DNA of 64,000 bases. Origin: Flavobacteriaceae bacterium (GTDB taxonomy: Bacteria > Bacteroidota > Bacteroidia > Flavobacteriales > Flavobacteriaceae). A program made the position numbers and the translations under genes. The stretch lies in assembly GCA_027082925.1 (NCBI GenBank), contig JALWTD010000018.1, positions 310,001 to 374,000 on the forward strand. Direction: 5' to 3'. Below the pieces are notes generated by a model. That model did no database searches and was not told the origin of the DNA. It worked only from the letters and a program-made list of their open reading frames with translations. Below are positions 1 to 8,760 of this stretch, piece after piece (the first letter of the stretch is position 1; each line of letters starts with the position of its first letter).

Positions 1-1359
1 ATAAGCAACTCTAATAACAATACTCTTTTTGTAGCCAACGGCGAAATGATAAAGTTTGAAGGGTTTTTAAAAGTTTATTTAGAAGGAACAGACAACGAAG
101 AAGAAGAGCAAGCAGGAATGTTGCCAAAACTTTCTGTAGGAGATACAGTGTCAAATGAGTACATTCAAGCTACAGAGCGATATACAAAAGCACCTTATAG
201 GTTTACCGAAGCATCGTTGGTAAAACGCTTAGAAGAATTAGGAATAGGACGCCCTTCTACTTATGCACCAACAATTTCAACCATCCAGCGTAGAGAATAC
301 ATAGTAAAAGGAACTGTTGAAGGTGTTGATAGAACCTATATACAACTAAAATTAGAGGCAGGTAAAGTTGTAGAAGAACAAAAAACAGAAAAAGTAGGCT
401 CAGACAAAGGGAAATTAATACCAACAGATATTGGAAATATTGTAAACGACTTTTTGGTTAAAAACTTTTCTGATATTTTAGATTTCGGTTTTACGGCAAA
501 AGTAGAATCTCAGTTTGATGAAATAGCTAAAGGAAAAGAAGACTGGATAGCTATGATAAAAGATTTTTACAGCACTTTTCATCCTATGGTAGAAGATGTG
601 GCGGCAAATGCAGAAAGAGCCAAAGGAGAACGTCTTTTAGGAATAGATCCCGAAAGTGGTAAAAATGTATATGCTCGTTTAGGAAGGTTTGGCGCAATGG
701 TACAAATTGGAGAAGCTACAGACGATGAAAAACCACGATTTGCAAGCTTGCAAGGAAACCAAACCATAACCTCAATTACTTTTGAAGAAGCTATGGACCT
801 TTTTAAACTCCCCAAAACAATAGGAGGCTACAAAGGAATTGATGTAATTGTTGCAAACGGTAGATTTGGACCATATATAAAGTACGATAAAATGTTCGTA
901 TCTATACCAAAAGGAGAAAACCCAATGGCTATCGATATCAATAGAGCAATAGAACTTATACAAGAAAAGCAACAAGCAGATGCTCCAATTGCAACGTATG
1001 AAAATTTACCTGTTCAAAAAGGTGTAGGTCGTTTTGGACCATACATTAAGTGGAATGGCATGTTTATTAATGTAAATAAAAAATACGATTTTGATAATTT
1101 ATCACAATCTGATATTGAGACTCTCATTGAAGACAAAAAGCGCAAAGACATAGAAAAAGTAATTCACAACTGGGAAGAAGAAGGTATTAGAGTAGAAAAG
1201 GCACGCTGGGGAAGATCAAATATTATCAAAGGAAAGCAAAAAATAGAACTCCCAAAAACGATAAATGCAAGCGAGTTAACCCTAGATGAAGTAAAAGAAA
1301 TTATCGAAAAAAACACAAAGAAAAAGAAAACAACCAAACGTAAAACAGCTAAAAAGTAA
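1..1359 (+). CDS. topA: DNA topoisomerase I, C-terminal part (cut by window edge)
   Basis: The reading frame is open from base 1, so the gene starts outside the window; 452 codons and the stop are present. The product relaxes negatively supercoiled DNA in the cytoplasm. The visible part holds the end of the type IA core, including the stretch RFTEASLVKRLEELGIGRPS and the following TYAPTIS, which are highly typical of bacterial TopA. Behind it are C-terminal repeats of the topoisomerase I type, recognisable by repeated GRFGP/GRFGPYIK segments (near 680, 870 and 1030), and a very lysine-rich tail. The catalytic tyrosine lies upstream of the window and cannot be checked. The family assignment is secure; the full length is unknown. 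Confidence 0.95.
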   Translation: MSNSNNNTLFVANGEMIKFEGFLKVYLEGTDNEEEEQAGMLPKLSVGDTVSNEYIQATERYTKAPYRFTEASLVKRLEELGIGRPSTYAPTISTIQRREYIVKGTVEGVDRTYIQLKLEAGKVVEEQKTEKVGSDKGKLIPTDIGNIVNDFLVKNFSDILDFGFTAKVESQFDEIAKGKEDWIAMIKDFYSTFHPMVEDVAANAERAKGERLLGIDPESGKNVYARLGRFGAMVQIGEATDDEKPRFASLQGNQTITSITFEEAMDLFKLPKTIGGYKGIDVIVANGRFGPYIKYDKMFVSIPKGENPMAIDINRAIELIQEKQQADAPIATYENLPVQKGVGRFGPYIKWNGMFINVNKKYDFDNLSQSDIETLIEDKKRKDIEKVIHNWEEEGIRVEKARWGRSNIIKGKQKIELPKTINASELTLDEVKEIIEKNTKKKKTTKRKTAKK

Positions 1360-1367
1360 TATTTTTG
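1360..1367 (+). promoter_or_regulatory. -7 element TATTTTTG before the arginase-family gene
   Basis: TATTTTTG fits the Bacteroidota -7 consensus TAnnTTTG and starts on the last base region of topA, about 40 nt before the next ATG. Position and match suggest that the arginase-family gene has its own promoter. Confidence 0.5.
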
Positions 1368-1407
1368 TTATATTGCCAACGAAAAAGATATTTTTACCCC
1401 AAAAAAG

Positions 1408-2568
1408 ATGAATTTCGAATACCTAAAACCCATAGACGAAACGTTGTTCGCATTTGCGAATGCGCAACCTAATCAATCTTTTGGTAAGAGTATAGAAATT
1501 TATTCTTCACTAGAACATTTCCCAGATTTAGAAAACAAAAAAATAGCCTTAATTGGAGTTGAGGAAGGAAGAGCTGCCGTGAATAATCACGAAACAGGCA
1601 GTTGTTTAGATGAGGTTAGAAAAGAACTTTATAAACTCTATTTAGGAAATTGGCCAATTAGCGTTGCCGATTTAGGAAATATTCAACAAGGAAACACCAT
1701 TGAAGATACCTACTTTGCCTTAAAAGAAATAGTTACCTATTTAGTAAAGAACAATATAATACCCGTAATTATTGGAGGAGGTCAAGATTTAACCTACGCA
1801 AATTACAGAGCTTATGATGTACTTGAACAAACGGTAAACATGGTAGCTGTTGATAATAAATTTGATTTGGGTACTATTGAAGAAGAATTATCTTCTCAAT
1901 CTTACTTGAGTAAAATAGTAATGAATGAGCCTAACAACTTATTTAACTTTAGTAATATAGGTTATCAAACCTACTTTAATTCTCAAGATGAGATAGATTT
2001 GTTAGATAGTCTTTTCTTTGAAGCTTACAGGTTAGGAGAAGTATCAAACTCAATACAAACAGTAGAGCCTATACTTCGCGATGCAGATATCGTTAGTATC
2101 GATTTATCGGCGTTAAAAAATATCGAAGCACCAGCAAATAGAAATGCTACACCAAACGGATTTACAGGTGCCGAAATTTGCGCAATTTCCAGATATGCCG
2201 GAATTAGTGATAAAGTAACTTCTTTTGGAATATATGAATACAATCCGGTACTCGATATCAAAAACCAGACAGCACAATTAATATCTCAAATGATATGGTA
2301 TTTTATAGAAGGTGTTAATTTTAGAGCCAACGATTATCCTTTTGGGCTAAAGAATAACTATCAAAAATACATTGTGCCAATTGAAGATCAAACATTAAAC
2401 TTTTACAAGAGTAACAAGAGCGGACGATGGTGGATGGAAATTAGTTTAAACGAAAATAATAAATTCAAAAGACATGCGTTAATACCTTGTATGTATCAAG
2501 ATTATCTTAGTGCTAGTAACCAAGAAATACCTGATAGATGGATAAAAACGCTAAAAAAATTAGTATAA
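1408..2568 (+). CDS. Arginase/formimidoylglutamase-family protein with degenerate metal site
   Basis: A 386-residue cytoplasmic protein of the ureohydrolase (arginase, agmatinase, formimidoylglutamase) fold; it is usually annotated as formimidoylglutamase in flavobacteria. The three metal motifs can be located but are altered. GGDHS appears as GGGQD (residues 123-127), DAHxD as DNKFD (149-153), and SxDxD as SIDLS (230-234). Three of the six manganese ligands of active family members are therefore replaced (His to Gln126, His to Lys151, Asp to Ser234). Seen directly: the motif changes. Inferred: the protein is probably not a normal binuclear-manganese hydrolase and may be structural or regulatory. 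It sits between topA and the gliding operon, with its own -7 element upstream. Confidence 0.7.
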   Translation: MNFEYLKPIDETLFAFANAQPNQSFGKSIEIYSSLEHFPDLENKKIALIGVEEGRAAVNNHETGSCLDEVRKELYKLYLGNWPISVADLGNIQQGNTIEDTYFALKEIVTYLVKNNIIPVIIGGGQDLTYANYRAYDVLEQTVNMVAVDNKFDLGTIEEELSSQSYLSKIVMNEPNNLFNFSNIGYQTYFNSQDEIDLLDSLFFEAYRLGEVSNSIQTVEPILRDADIVSIDLSALKNIEAPANRNATPNGFTGAEICAISRYAGISDKVTSFGIYEYNPVLDIKNQTAQLISQMIWYFIEGVNFRANDYPFGLKNNYQKYIVPIEDQTLNFYKSNKSGRWWMEISLNENNKFKRHALIPCMYQDYLSASNQEIPDRWIKTLKKLV

Positions 2569-2628
2569 AAGAATAGTTTAGTATAATAAAATGTGTTTTT
2601 TTTAGTTATAAACAGATTAAAGAAAATA

Positions 2629-2659
2629 TTGTTTTTTAAAATAATTAGTAATAGGTTTG
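2629..2659 (+). promoter_or_regulatory. Promoter of the gldKLMN operon
   Basis: TTG at 2629-2631, then 20 nt, then TAGGTTTG at 2652-2659. This matches the Bacteroidota layout of a -33 TTG/TTTG and a -7 TAnnTTTG. The predicted start is about 20 nt before the gldK ATG. Confidence 0.7.
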
Positions 2660-2684
2660 CCCCAATTAGAATAAGAAATTAATT

Positions 2685-4043
2685 ATGAAGAAAATATCAT
2701 TGTATATTTTATTAGCTTTATTAGTGTACAGCTGTGGCTCTAATGATCAAGGAGAATTAGTAGGTGTAAAGTCCAAAAGTAAATGGCATTCAGAAAAACC
2801 TTTAGGTATGGTATTAATACCCGGAGGCTCATTTACTATGGGAAAGCAAAATGAAGATATTGCAGGAGCACTTAATACACCAACCCGTACAGTTACCGTT
2901 AGACCATTTTATATGGACGAAACAGAAATTACCAATGCCGAGTACAAAAAATTTGTGTACTGGGTAAGAGATTCTATTGTAAGAACTCAATTGGCATTAT
3001 TTTCTGAATTGATGTCTGATGATACAAATAAAGTGTTAGAAAACTACCAGTTTAAAAATGTAGACACCGCAAATATGTCTCCATACCAAAAGTATATGAT
3101 GAATTCCTACGGAAGCTTAGGAGATGTAAATTCACCTTTACAAGGAAGAGCTCTAAACTGGGAAGAAGATTTAGTTTGGAACCCTGAAGAATTTCCAGAT
3201 GAATATTATGCTGAAGTAATGGATTCAATGTACGTTCCTATCGAAAACAGTTTTGATGGAAAACGTATTTTAGATACCAAAAAATTAAAATATAGATTTG
3301 CTTGGCTAGATGCAGAAGCTGCAGCTAGAAGCAAAGGTGAACGAAAAAACTTTATCAAGTATGAAGTGGTAGAAGTATATCCAGATACAACAGTATGGGT
3401 AAAAGACTTTAACTATTCATACAACGATCCAATGCACCAAGAATATTTTTACCACCAAGCGTATAACGAATATCCGGTGGTTGGAGTTACTTGGAATCAA
3501 GCCAAAGCTTTTTGTAGCTGGAGAACAAAATACAAAAATGACTTCTTAAAAACTAAAAAACACGCAACTACGGTACCTTCTTTTAGATTGGCTACTGAAG
3601 CAGAATGGGAATATGCAGCAAGAGGAGGCTTAGACTATGCAACATACCCTTGGGGTGGTCCTTACACAACAAGCGATAGAGGTTGCTTTTTAGCAAACTT
3701 TAAACCAAGTAGAGGTGATTACGCTGTTGACGGTGCTTTGTACACTATGGAAGCTAAATCATTCTTCCCTAATGACTATGGACTTTACAATATGGCTGGA
3801 AATGTTTCAGAATGGACAAATACAGCTTACATAGAATCATCATACTACATAGGTTCTACAATGAACCCGAACGTAGAGATGAGTAAAAACCACAGAAAAG
3901 TAATTAGAGGTGGTTCATGGAAAGATGTAGCATACTTTTTACAAGTAAGTACTCGCGACTATGAATATGCCGACTCTGCTAGAAGTTATATCGGTTTCAG
4001 AACCGTTCAAGACTATCTAGGAACGAATATAAACGAAAAATAA
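2685..4043 (+). CDS. gldK: Gliding motility / T9SS lipoprotein GldK
   Basis: Outer-membrane-associated lipoprotein of the type IX secretion system, 452 residues. It starts with a signal peptide II and lipobox ending at Cys17 (VYSCGS). The body is a formylglycine-generating-enzyme/sulfatase-modifying-factor domain: GGSFTMGK near the N-terminus, FRLATEAEWEYAARGG and NVSEWT and VIRGGSWKD towards the C-terminus. GldK with GldN forms periplasmic rings below the outer membrane (known for the family). It is the first gene of the gldK-L-M-N operon, with gaps of 36, 44 and 12 nt between genes, a promoter at 2629-2659 and a terminator after gldN. The order is identical to that of other Flavobacteriaceae. 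Confidence 0.96.
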   Translation: MKKISLYILLALLVYSCGSNDQGELVGVKSKSKWHSEKPLGMVLIPGGSFTMGKQNEDIAGALNTPTRTVTVRPFYMDETEITNAEYKKFVYWVRDSIVRTQLALFSELMSDDTNKVLENYQFKNVDTANMSPYQKYMMNSYGSLGDVNSPLQGRALNWEEDLVWNPEEFPDEYYAEVMDSMYVPIENSFDGKRILDTKKLKYRFAWLDAEAAARSKGERKNFIKYEVVEVYPDTTVWVKDFNYSYNDPMHQEYFYHQAYNEYPVVGVTWNQAKAFCSWRTKYKNDFLKTKKHATTVPSFRLATEAEWEYAARGGLDYATYPWGGPYTTSDRGCFLANFKPSRGDYAVDGALYTMEAKSFFPNDYGLYNMAGNVSEWTNTAYIESSYYIGSTMNPNVEMSKNHRKVIRGGSWKDVAYFLQVSTRDYEYADSARSYIGFRTVQDYLGTNINEK

Positions 4044-4079
4044 CATCAACCTTAACAACTTAACTTAAAAATTCAAATT

Positions 4080-4715
4080 ATGGCACAATCAAAATCTGTA
4101 AAAAAAATGTTTAATATGGCCTATGGGCTTGGAGCAGCTGTTGTAATCTTAGGAGCATTATTCAAAATTCTACACTGGAAATTTGGTAATGAAATGCTAA
4201 TGCTTGGTATGATTACTGAAGCGTTGGTATTTGCGATTTCAGCATTTGAACCAGTTGACGAAGATTTAGATTGGTCATTAGTATATCCTGAATTAGCAGG
4301 AGGAAATAAAAGAGATAAAGATAGAGCACAAGCAAAAGAAGCACAAAGTATGCTTTCTCAAAAACTAGACGAAATGCTTAAAGACGCAAAATTAGATGCA
4401 GATTTAATGAAAAGTTTAGGAGAGAGTATTCAAAACTTTAAAGGTGCCGCTGAAAATATTGCGCCTGCAGTAGATTCAATTGCTGCTACTACAAAATACA
4501 GTGAGCAATTAACGCTAGCAGCAGCTCAAATGGAATCGTTAAATAGTTTGTATAAAATGCAATTAGAAAGCACAAGTAAGCAAGCCGAAATTAATGAGCA
4601 AGTTGCTGAAAATGCAGGAAAATTAAAAGAGCAAATGGAATCATTGGCATCAAACTTATCATCACTAAACGGTGTTTATGGAGGTATGTTATCTGCAATG
4701 TCTACCAAAAACTAA
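4080..4715 (+). CDS. gldL: Gliding motility / T9SS inner-membrane motor protein GldL
   Basis: 211 residues. Two transmembrane helices lie near the N-terminus (about residues 13-33 and 39-58); the first carries the FKILHW segment with the polar residues expected in the proton channel of the GldLM motor. The rest is a cytoplasmic coiled-coil-rich tail of Ala, Gln, Leu and Lys. With GldM it forms the proton-motive-force-driven rotary motor that powers type IX secretion and gliding. Length and membrane layout are normal for the family, and it lies in operon order after gldK. Confidence 0.95.
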   Translation: MAQSKSVKKMFNMAYGLGAAVVILGALFKILHWKFGNEMLMLGMITEALVFAISAFEPVDEDLDWSLVYPELAGGNKRDKDRAQAKEAQSMLSQKLDEMLKDAKLDADLMKSLGESIQNFKGAAENIAPAVDSIAATTKYSEQLTLAAAQMESLNSLYKMQLESTSKQAEINEQVAENAGKLKEQMESLASNLSSLNGVYGGMLSAMSTKN

Positions 4716-4759
4716 TTAGTAGTTTAAAAAAATAATTATTAACCTAAAAACTAATTAGA

Positions 4760-6286
4760 ATGGCTTCAGGTAAATTATCACCAAGGCAGAAAATGATTAA
4801 CTTAATGTATTTAGTATTTATTGCAATGCTTGCAATGAATATGTCTAAAGAAGTTTTATCTGCTTTTGGTTTTTTGAATGAAAAATTAGAAAAATCAATT
4901 GTTACTGCAACAGAAAAAAATACAATGGCTTATGAAGGCTTAGCCGGAAAGGCAAGCGAACAAGCTGAAAAATATAAAGTGTTAAACGAAAAAGCAGATA
5001 GTATTAAAGTGCTATCGGTAGATTTGTTTGATCACATAGAATCAATTAAGAAATTGATAAGAGAAGATGTAGAAGATCCTACCAACTACGAGTCTATGGA
5101 TAAACCAGACTTTTTGGATGTTTACTTTTTCAGAAAAGGAAAAATTACACCGGAAGGACAATTGTTTTTAGATAAAATGGCCGCTTTAAAAAACGGTGTT
5201 GCTTCTATTTTAGGAGATCGGTACCCTGCAGTTACAGAATCTGTAAATCAGCGTTTTAATACAGACGATGTTACCGATAGAGAAGGTGTGAAAAAAAGTT
5301 GGATAGAATATAACTTTATAGGATTTCCGGCCATTGCATCTTTAACAAAATTATCACAAATACAAACAGATATTAAAATTACCGAATCGGAAATTTTATC
5401 TGCAATGCTACAAGGTCAATTACAAAGCGACGTTTCAATGAAAAATTATAAAGCTATTGTAATTCCTGATAAAACAGCATTCTTCCAAGGAGAAAATTTT
5501 ACAGGAAAAGTAGTGTTGGGCCGTTACGATGCTTCATTAAAACCATCACAGGTTGTAGTAAACGGAAGAGAAATCACAAAAATTGAAAATGGAGGAGCAC
5601 TTCTTGAATTTCCTTCAGGCTCTGTAGGAGATAGAGAAATAAAAGGGAAGTTTGTTTTTATGGAAAATGGAAAACCTGTAGAAATCCCTATTGAAAGCTC
5701 GTATGCAGTAATTCCTAAACCAAATAGTGCTGTAATTTCTGCAGATAAAATGAATGTAGTCTATAGAGGTGTGCCAAACCCTATGACGATCTCTATTCCG
5801 GGGATACCAAATATTAATGCTACAGGAGTTGGTCTAAAAAAGATAAGAGGTGCACAATACGTAATGACGCCGGGATCGGGTAGAGAAGTGTTAATTAAAG
5901 TTTCAGGTAAATTGCCAGACGGAACGCCTGTAAACTTCAAACAAAAATTTAGAATTAAAGATATTCCATCGCCTAGAGGTACTATCAGAAAACAAGAAGG
6001 GTATGTTAAAATGCCTAAAACAAGTTTAGCAAATGCTACTGTTGGAGCTGCTTTACCTGATTTTGATTTCGATTTAAAATTAAAAACAACAAGTTTTACA
6101 GTTAAAGTTCCTGGACAATCGGCTGTAGTTGTTAGAGGTAGTAGAATGAATGCGCAAGCTAAAAAAGCTATTTCAAAAGCAAGAAGAGGTGATGTAATTA
6201 CAATATTTGATATAAAATCATCGTTGATAGGTAATAATTCATACAAAATTAAACCTGCTTCGGCGGTAAGTATAGAAATACAATAA
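4760..6286 (+). CDS. gldM: Gliding motility / T9SS motor shaft protein GldM
   Basis: 508 residues with one N-terminal transmembrane helix (about 12-30; LMYLVFIAMLAMN) followed by a long periplasmic part made of consecutive beta-rich domains, as in GldM/PorM structures. Near the start, SPRQKMINLMYLV is a typical GldM sequence. GldM dimers insert into the GldL pentamer and extend through the periplasm to the GldKN ring. The gene is followed after 12 nt by gldN. Nothing looks broken. Confidence 0.95.
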   Translation: MASGKLSPRQKMINLMYLVFIAMLAMNMSKEVLSAFGFLNEKLEKSIVTATEKNTMAYEGLAGKASEQAEKYKVLNEKADSIKVLSVDLFDHIESIKKLIREDVEDPTNYESMDKPDFLDVYFFRKGKITPEGQLFLDKMAALKNGVASILGDRYPAVTESVNQRFNTDDVTDREGVKKSWIEYNFIGFPAIASLTKLSQIQTDIKITESEILSAMLQGQLQSDVSMKNYKAIVIPDKTAFFQGENFTGKVVLGRYDASLKPSQVVVNGREITKIENGGALLEFPSGSVGDREIKGKFVFMENGKPVEIPIESSYAVIPKPNSAVISADKMNVVYRGVPNPMTISIPGIPNINATGVGLKKIRGAQYVMTPGSGREVLIKVSGKLPDGTPVNFKQKFRIKDIPSPRGTIRKQEGYVKMPKTSLANATVGAALPDFDFDLKLKTTSFTVKVPGQSAVVVRGSRMNAQAKKAISKARRGDVITIFDIKSSLIGNNSYKIKPASAVSIEIQ

Positions 6287-6298
6287 ATAAAGTTTTAA

Positions 6299-7201
6299 AT
6301 GATGAATAAAAGAAATATTGGGATTTTTATTTTGGCATTAATACTGTTCAATATAACAAATGCACAGTCAAATTTACTAAACGCTAAGAAACCTTCTGAT
6401 ATTGGTAAAAAAACAGCGGAACAACTCGCTGTTGACAACGATAAACCGTTAGAATACGGTTATATTGACGATAGAGATATTTTATGGTCTAAAGTTGTTT
6501 GGGAATACATAGACTTAAATGAGCGAATTAATTTGCCATTGTATTACCCTGTAGATACTACCAATGTATCGGTTAATAGACGTTCGTTGTTTGATACCCT
6601 GCTTAGAGGTATTAAAAATAATGAAATAACGGAAGTGTATGACGATTCGTATTTTACATCTAAAATGACAAAAGCTGAAATTAACAGCAAACTTTTTAGA
6701 ATTGATACTACAGCAGCTGGTTTTGACGAGTTAAATGCAGGAAATACCAATATTGATGAGTATATTGATAAAATTAACTTGACTTCTCAAGATATTGAAG
6801 GATTTAAAATTAAAGGTCTTTGGTATTTTGATAAGCGCCAAGGCGAACTTAAGTATCGTTTATTAGCCTTAGCTCCTGTAGCACCAGATGTGCAAGTAAT
6901 GGGAAGGGAAGATATGGATATTACAGAACAATTACCATTGTTTTGGGTTTGGTTCCCAGATGCTCGTGAGGTACTTCATAAAATGAAAGTATTCAATCAA
7001 AAAAACTCAGCATACCCTATTTCTTTTGACCATATTTTAAATGCAAGACGCTTTAACTCTATTATTTACAGAGAAGAAAATATTTATGGAGATAGAGATG
7101 TTGCTGAATATGTAAAAGGAAATGCATTATTTCAAGTGTTAGAATCTAATAAAATTAAAGAAGAGATTAGAAACAAAGAACTTGATATGTGGAATTACTA
7201 A
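6299..7201 (+). CDS. gldN: Gliding motility / T9SS periplasmic protein GldN
   Basis: 300 residues with a Sec signal peptide (hydrophobic stretch followed by NAQS). It partners GldK in the outer-membrane-associated ring of the type IX secretion system. GldN-typical features are the RDILWSKVVWE segment and the later LFWVWFPDAREVL. Two adjacent ATGs (6299 and 6302) are possible starts; either gives the same signal peptide. It is the last gene of the gld operon and a strong terminator follows at 7222-7252. Confidence 0.94.
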   Translation: MMNKRNIGIFILALILFNITNAQSNLLNAKKPSDIGKKTAEQLAVDNDKPLEYGYIDDRDILWSKVVWEYIDLNERINLPLYYPVDTTNVSVNRRSLFDTLLRGIKNNEITEVYDDSYFTSKMTKAEINSKLFRIDTTAAGFDELNAGNTNIDEYIDKINLTSQDIEGFKIKGLWYFDKRQGELKYRLLALAPVAPDVQVMGREDMDITEQLPLFWVWFPDAREVLHKMKVFNQKNSAYPISFDHILNARRFNSIIYREENIYGDRDVAEYVKGNALFQVLESNKIKEEIRNKELDMWNY

Positions 7202-7221
7202 TTCATCATTACAAATAAATT

Positions 7222-7252
7222 AAAAAACTCTTGCTAACAGCAAGAGTTTTTT
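7222..7252 (+). terminator. Terminator of the gldKLMN operon
   Basis: Perfect 14-bp hairpin: AAAAAACTCTTGCT, loop AAC, AGCAAGAGTTTTTT, ending in a T run. It lies 20 nt after the gldN stop. Confidence 0.9.
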
Positions 7253-7275
7253 AATTTTACAATAAAATTATTACA

Positions 7276-8313
7276 ATGGAGGTAGATTATATTGTGGTTG
7301 GTTTAGGATTGGCAGGTTTGGCTTTTACAAAAGAGCTGGATAAGAACAATAAAACCTATATTGTTTTTGAAAACCATTCTCAAAATTCCTCTATTGTAGC
7401 AGGAGGAATGTATAACCCTGTTGTTTTAAAGCGATTTACTCCAGTATGGAATGCGATTGATCAATTAAAAGTTGCGCTTCCATTTTACCAAGAACTAGAA
7501 ACACAATTTCAAAATAAATACAATTATTCCGTTCCTATATATCGAATATTTAAATCTGTTGAAGAGCAAAATAACTGGTTTGTAGCCTCAGATAAACCCC
7601 TTCTGAAGAAATTCATGATTCCAAAAATAAGTACTGAAAAAATAGCAGGAATTGAAGCTGATTTTGGATATGGTGTATTGACAAATACCGGCAGAATAGA
7701 CACTAAAAAATTATTAGAAGATTATAGCAATTATTTAAAAAACACGAAACGTTTGCTTATAGAAGATTTTGAATACGCTGCACTAGCCATTTCGCCTTCA
7801 AAACTAGACTATAAGAATATTACTGCAAAAAAAATTGTTTTTTGTGAAGGTTTTGGTTTAAAACAAAATCCGTTTTTTAATTATTTACCTATGCGTGAAG
7901 CAAAAGGTGAATTGCTTACAATTTATGCACCAAGTTTAACAATAGATTTTTTAATTAAAGCAGCGGTGTTTGTCCTTCCTTTAGGAAACAATTATTATAA
8001 AGTTGGAGCAACGTTTAACTGGAGTGATAAAACTAAATTGCCAACAAAGGAAGGAAAACAAGAGTTGGTAACAAAATTAGAGTCGTTTTTAAAAGTACCG
8101 TATAAAATAGTGGATCATACTGCAGGCATTAGACCTACAGTTAAAGATAGAAGACCTTTGGTTGGAGTGCATCCTAAATACTCAAATGTAGCCATTCTAA
8201 ATGGTTTAGGAACGCGTGGAGTACTTATAGCTCCAACAGTAGCAAAAAGCTTGTTTAACTACCTTGAAAAAGGAGATACAATTGATGCTGAAATTTCAAT
8301 TACTCGTTTTTAG
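7276..8313 (+). CDS. FAD-dependent oxidoreductase (DAO family)
   Basis: 345 residues. The N-terminal Rossmann motif VGLGLAGLAF (about residues 8-17) binds the ADP part of FAD, and the C-terminal segment with AGIRPTVKDRRPLVG and LNGLGTRGVLIAP is typical of the D-amino-acid-oxidase-like superfamily (DAO, PF01266). The exact substrate cannot be told; glycine-oxidase-like or MnmC-C-like enzymes are relatives. No signal peptide is visible, so it is probably cytoplasmic. The stop codon lies inside the end of the convergent DUF983 gene (14-bp overlap). Confidence 0.8.
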   Translation: MEVDYIVVGLGLAGLAFTKELDKNNKTYIVFENHSQNSSIVAGGMYNPVVLKRFTPVWNAIDQLKVALPFYQELETQFQNKYNYSVPIYRIFKSVEEQNNWFVASDKPLLKKFMIPKISTEKIAGIEADFGYGVLTNTGRIDTKKLLEDYSNYLKNTKRLLIEDFEYAALAISPSKLDYKNITAKKIVFCEGFGLKQNPFFNYLPMREAKGELLTIYAPSLTIDFLIKAAVFVLPLGNNYYKVGATFNWSDKTKLPTKEGKQELVTKLESFLKVPYKIVDHTAGIRPTVKDRRPLVGVHPKYSNVAILNGLGTRGVLIAPTVAKSLFNYLEKGDTIDAEISITRF

Positions 8314-8692
8314 CACCTCTTTTGGTAGGATTAAAACCAACAAACAAATTAATCCATATAATTCTAGAAAATCTGAGTGTAAACGGAGCGGTTACAATAA
8401 GCACACTAACAATAGGAATAAAACTTTGAACCAGCGTTAAATTAAAGCCAACCGTTGAAATTATAAAGGTAATAATAGCTAAGGCCACAGTCAGTCCGTA
8501 ATTTACATACATAGCACCATAAAAAAATGAGGGCTCTATCATATATTTTAATCCACAAACACTGCAGTTCTCATGCATTTTAAACGCTTTATTAAGTTTA
8601 AAAACATTGTTTTCTACCATAAAATCTCCTTCATGACAACGCGGACACTTGTTAAATAAGATACTGTATAGCTTTGTTCCCTTTTTAATCAT
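8300..8692 (-). CDS. DUF983 family zinc-ribbon membrane protein
   Basis: 130 residues. The N-terminal part holds two CxxC pairs (CPRC at residues 16-19 and CSVC at 43-46), most likely a zinc ribbon. Two hydrophobic helices follow (about 58-76 and 82-103). This is the DUF983 pattern, of unknown biochemical function. It is transcribed divergently from the ABC-F gene and its -7 element (TAACTTTG, 8729-8722) touches the -7 element of that gene. It overlaps the end of the FAD oxidoreductase gene by 14 bp. Confidence 0.85.
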   Translation of the reverse strand: MIKKGTKLYSILFNKCPRCHEGDFMVENNVFKLNKAFKMHENCSVCGLKYMIEPSFFYGAMYVNYGLTVALAIITFIISTVGFNLTLVQSFIPIVSVLIVTAPFTLRFSRIIWINLFVGFNPTKRGAKNE

Positions 8693-8713
8693 AGTTGTTT
8701 GTTAAAAAAATAA

Positions 8714-8729
8714 TAGATTTGCAAAGTTA
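8714..8729. promoter_or_regulatory. Back-to-back divergent -7 elements (DUF983 / ABC-F)
   Basis: TAGATTTG (8714-8721, plus strand) is immediately followed by CAAAGTTA (8722-8729), which reads TAACTTTG on the minus strand. Both fit TAnnTTTG, giving a near-palindromic 16-bp element pointing both ways. A TTG at 8695-8697 is a possible -33 element for the plus-strand promoter. RNA polymerase could not occupy both at once. Confidence 0.65.
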
Positions 8730-8760
8730 ATTTTTTTTCAATCAGTTATTGTAACAAACT

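Noticed and set aside
5761-6246. 161-codon open frame opposite gldM
   Set aside because: It lies fully antisense to a well-supported gene, with no signal, motif or promoter of its own.
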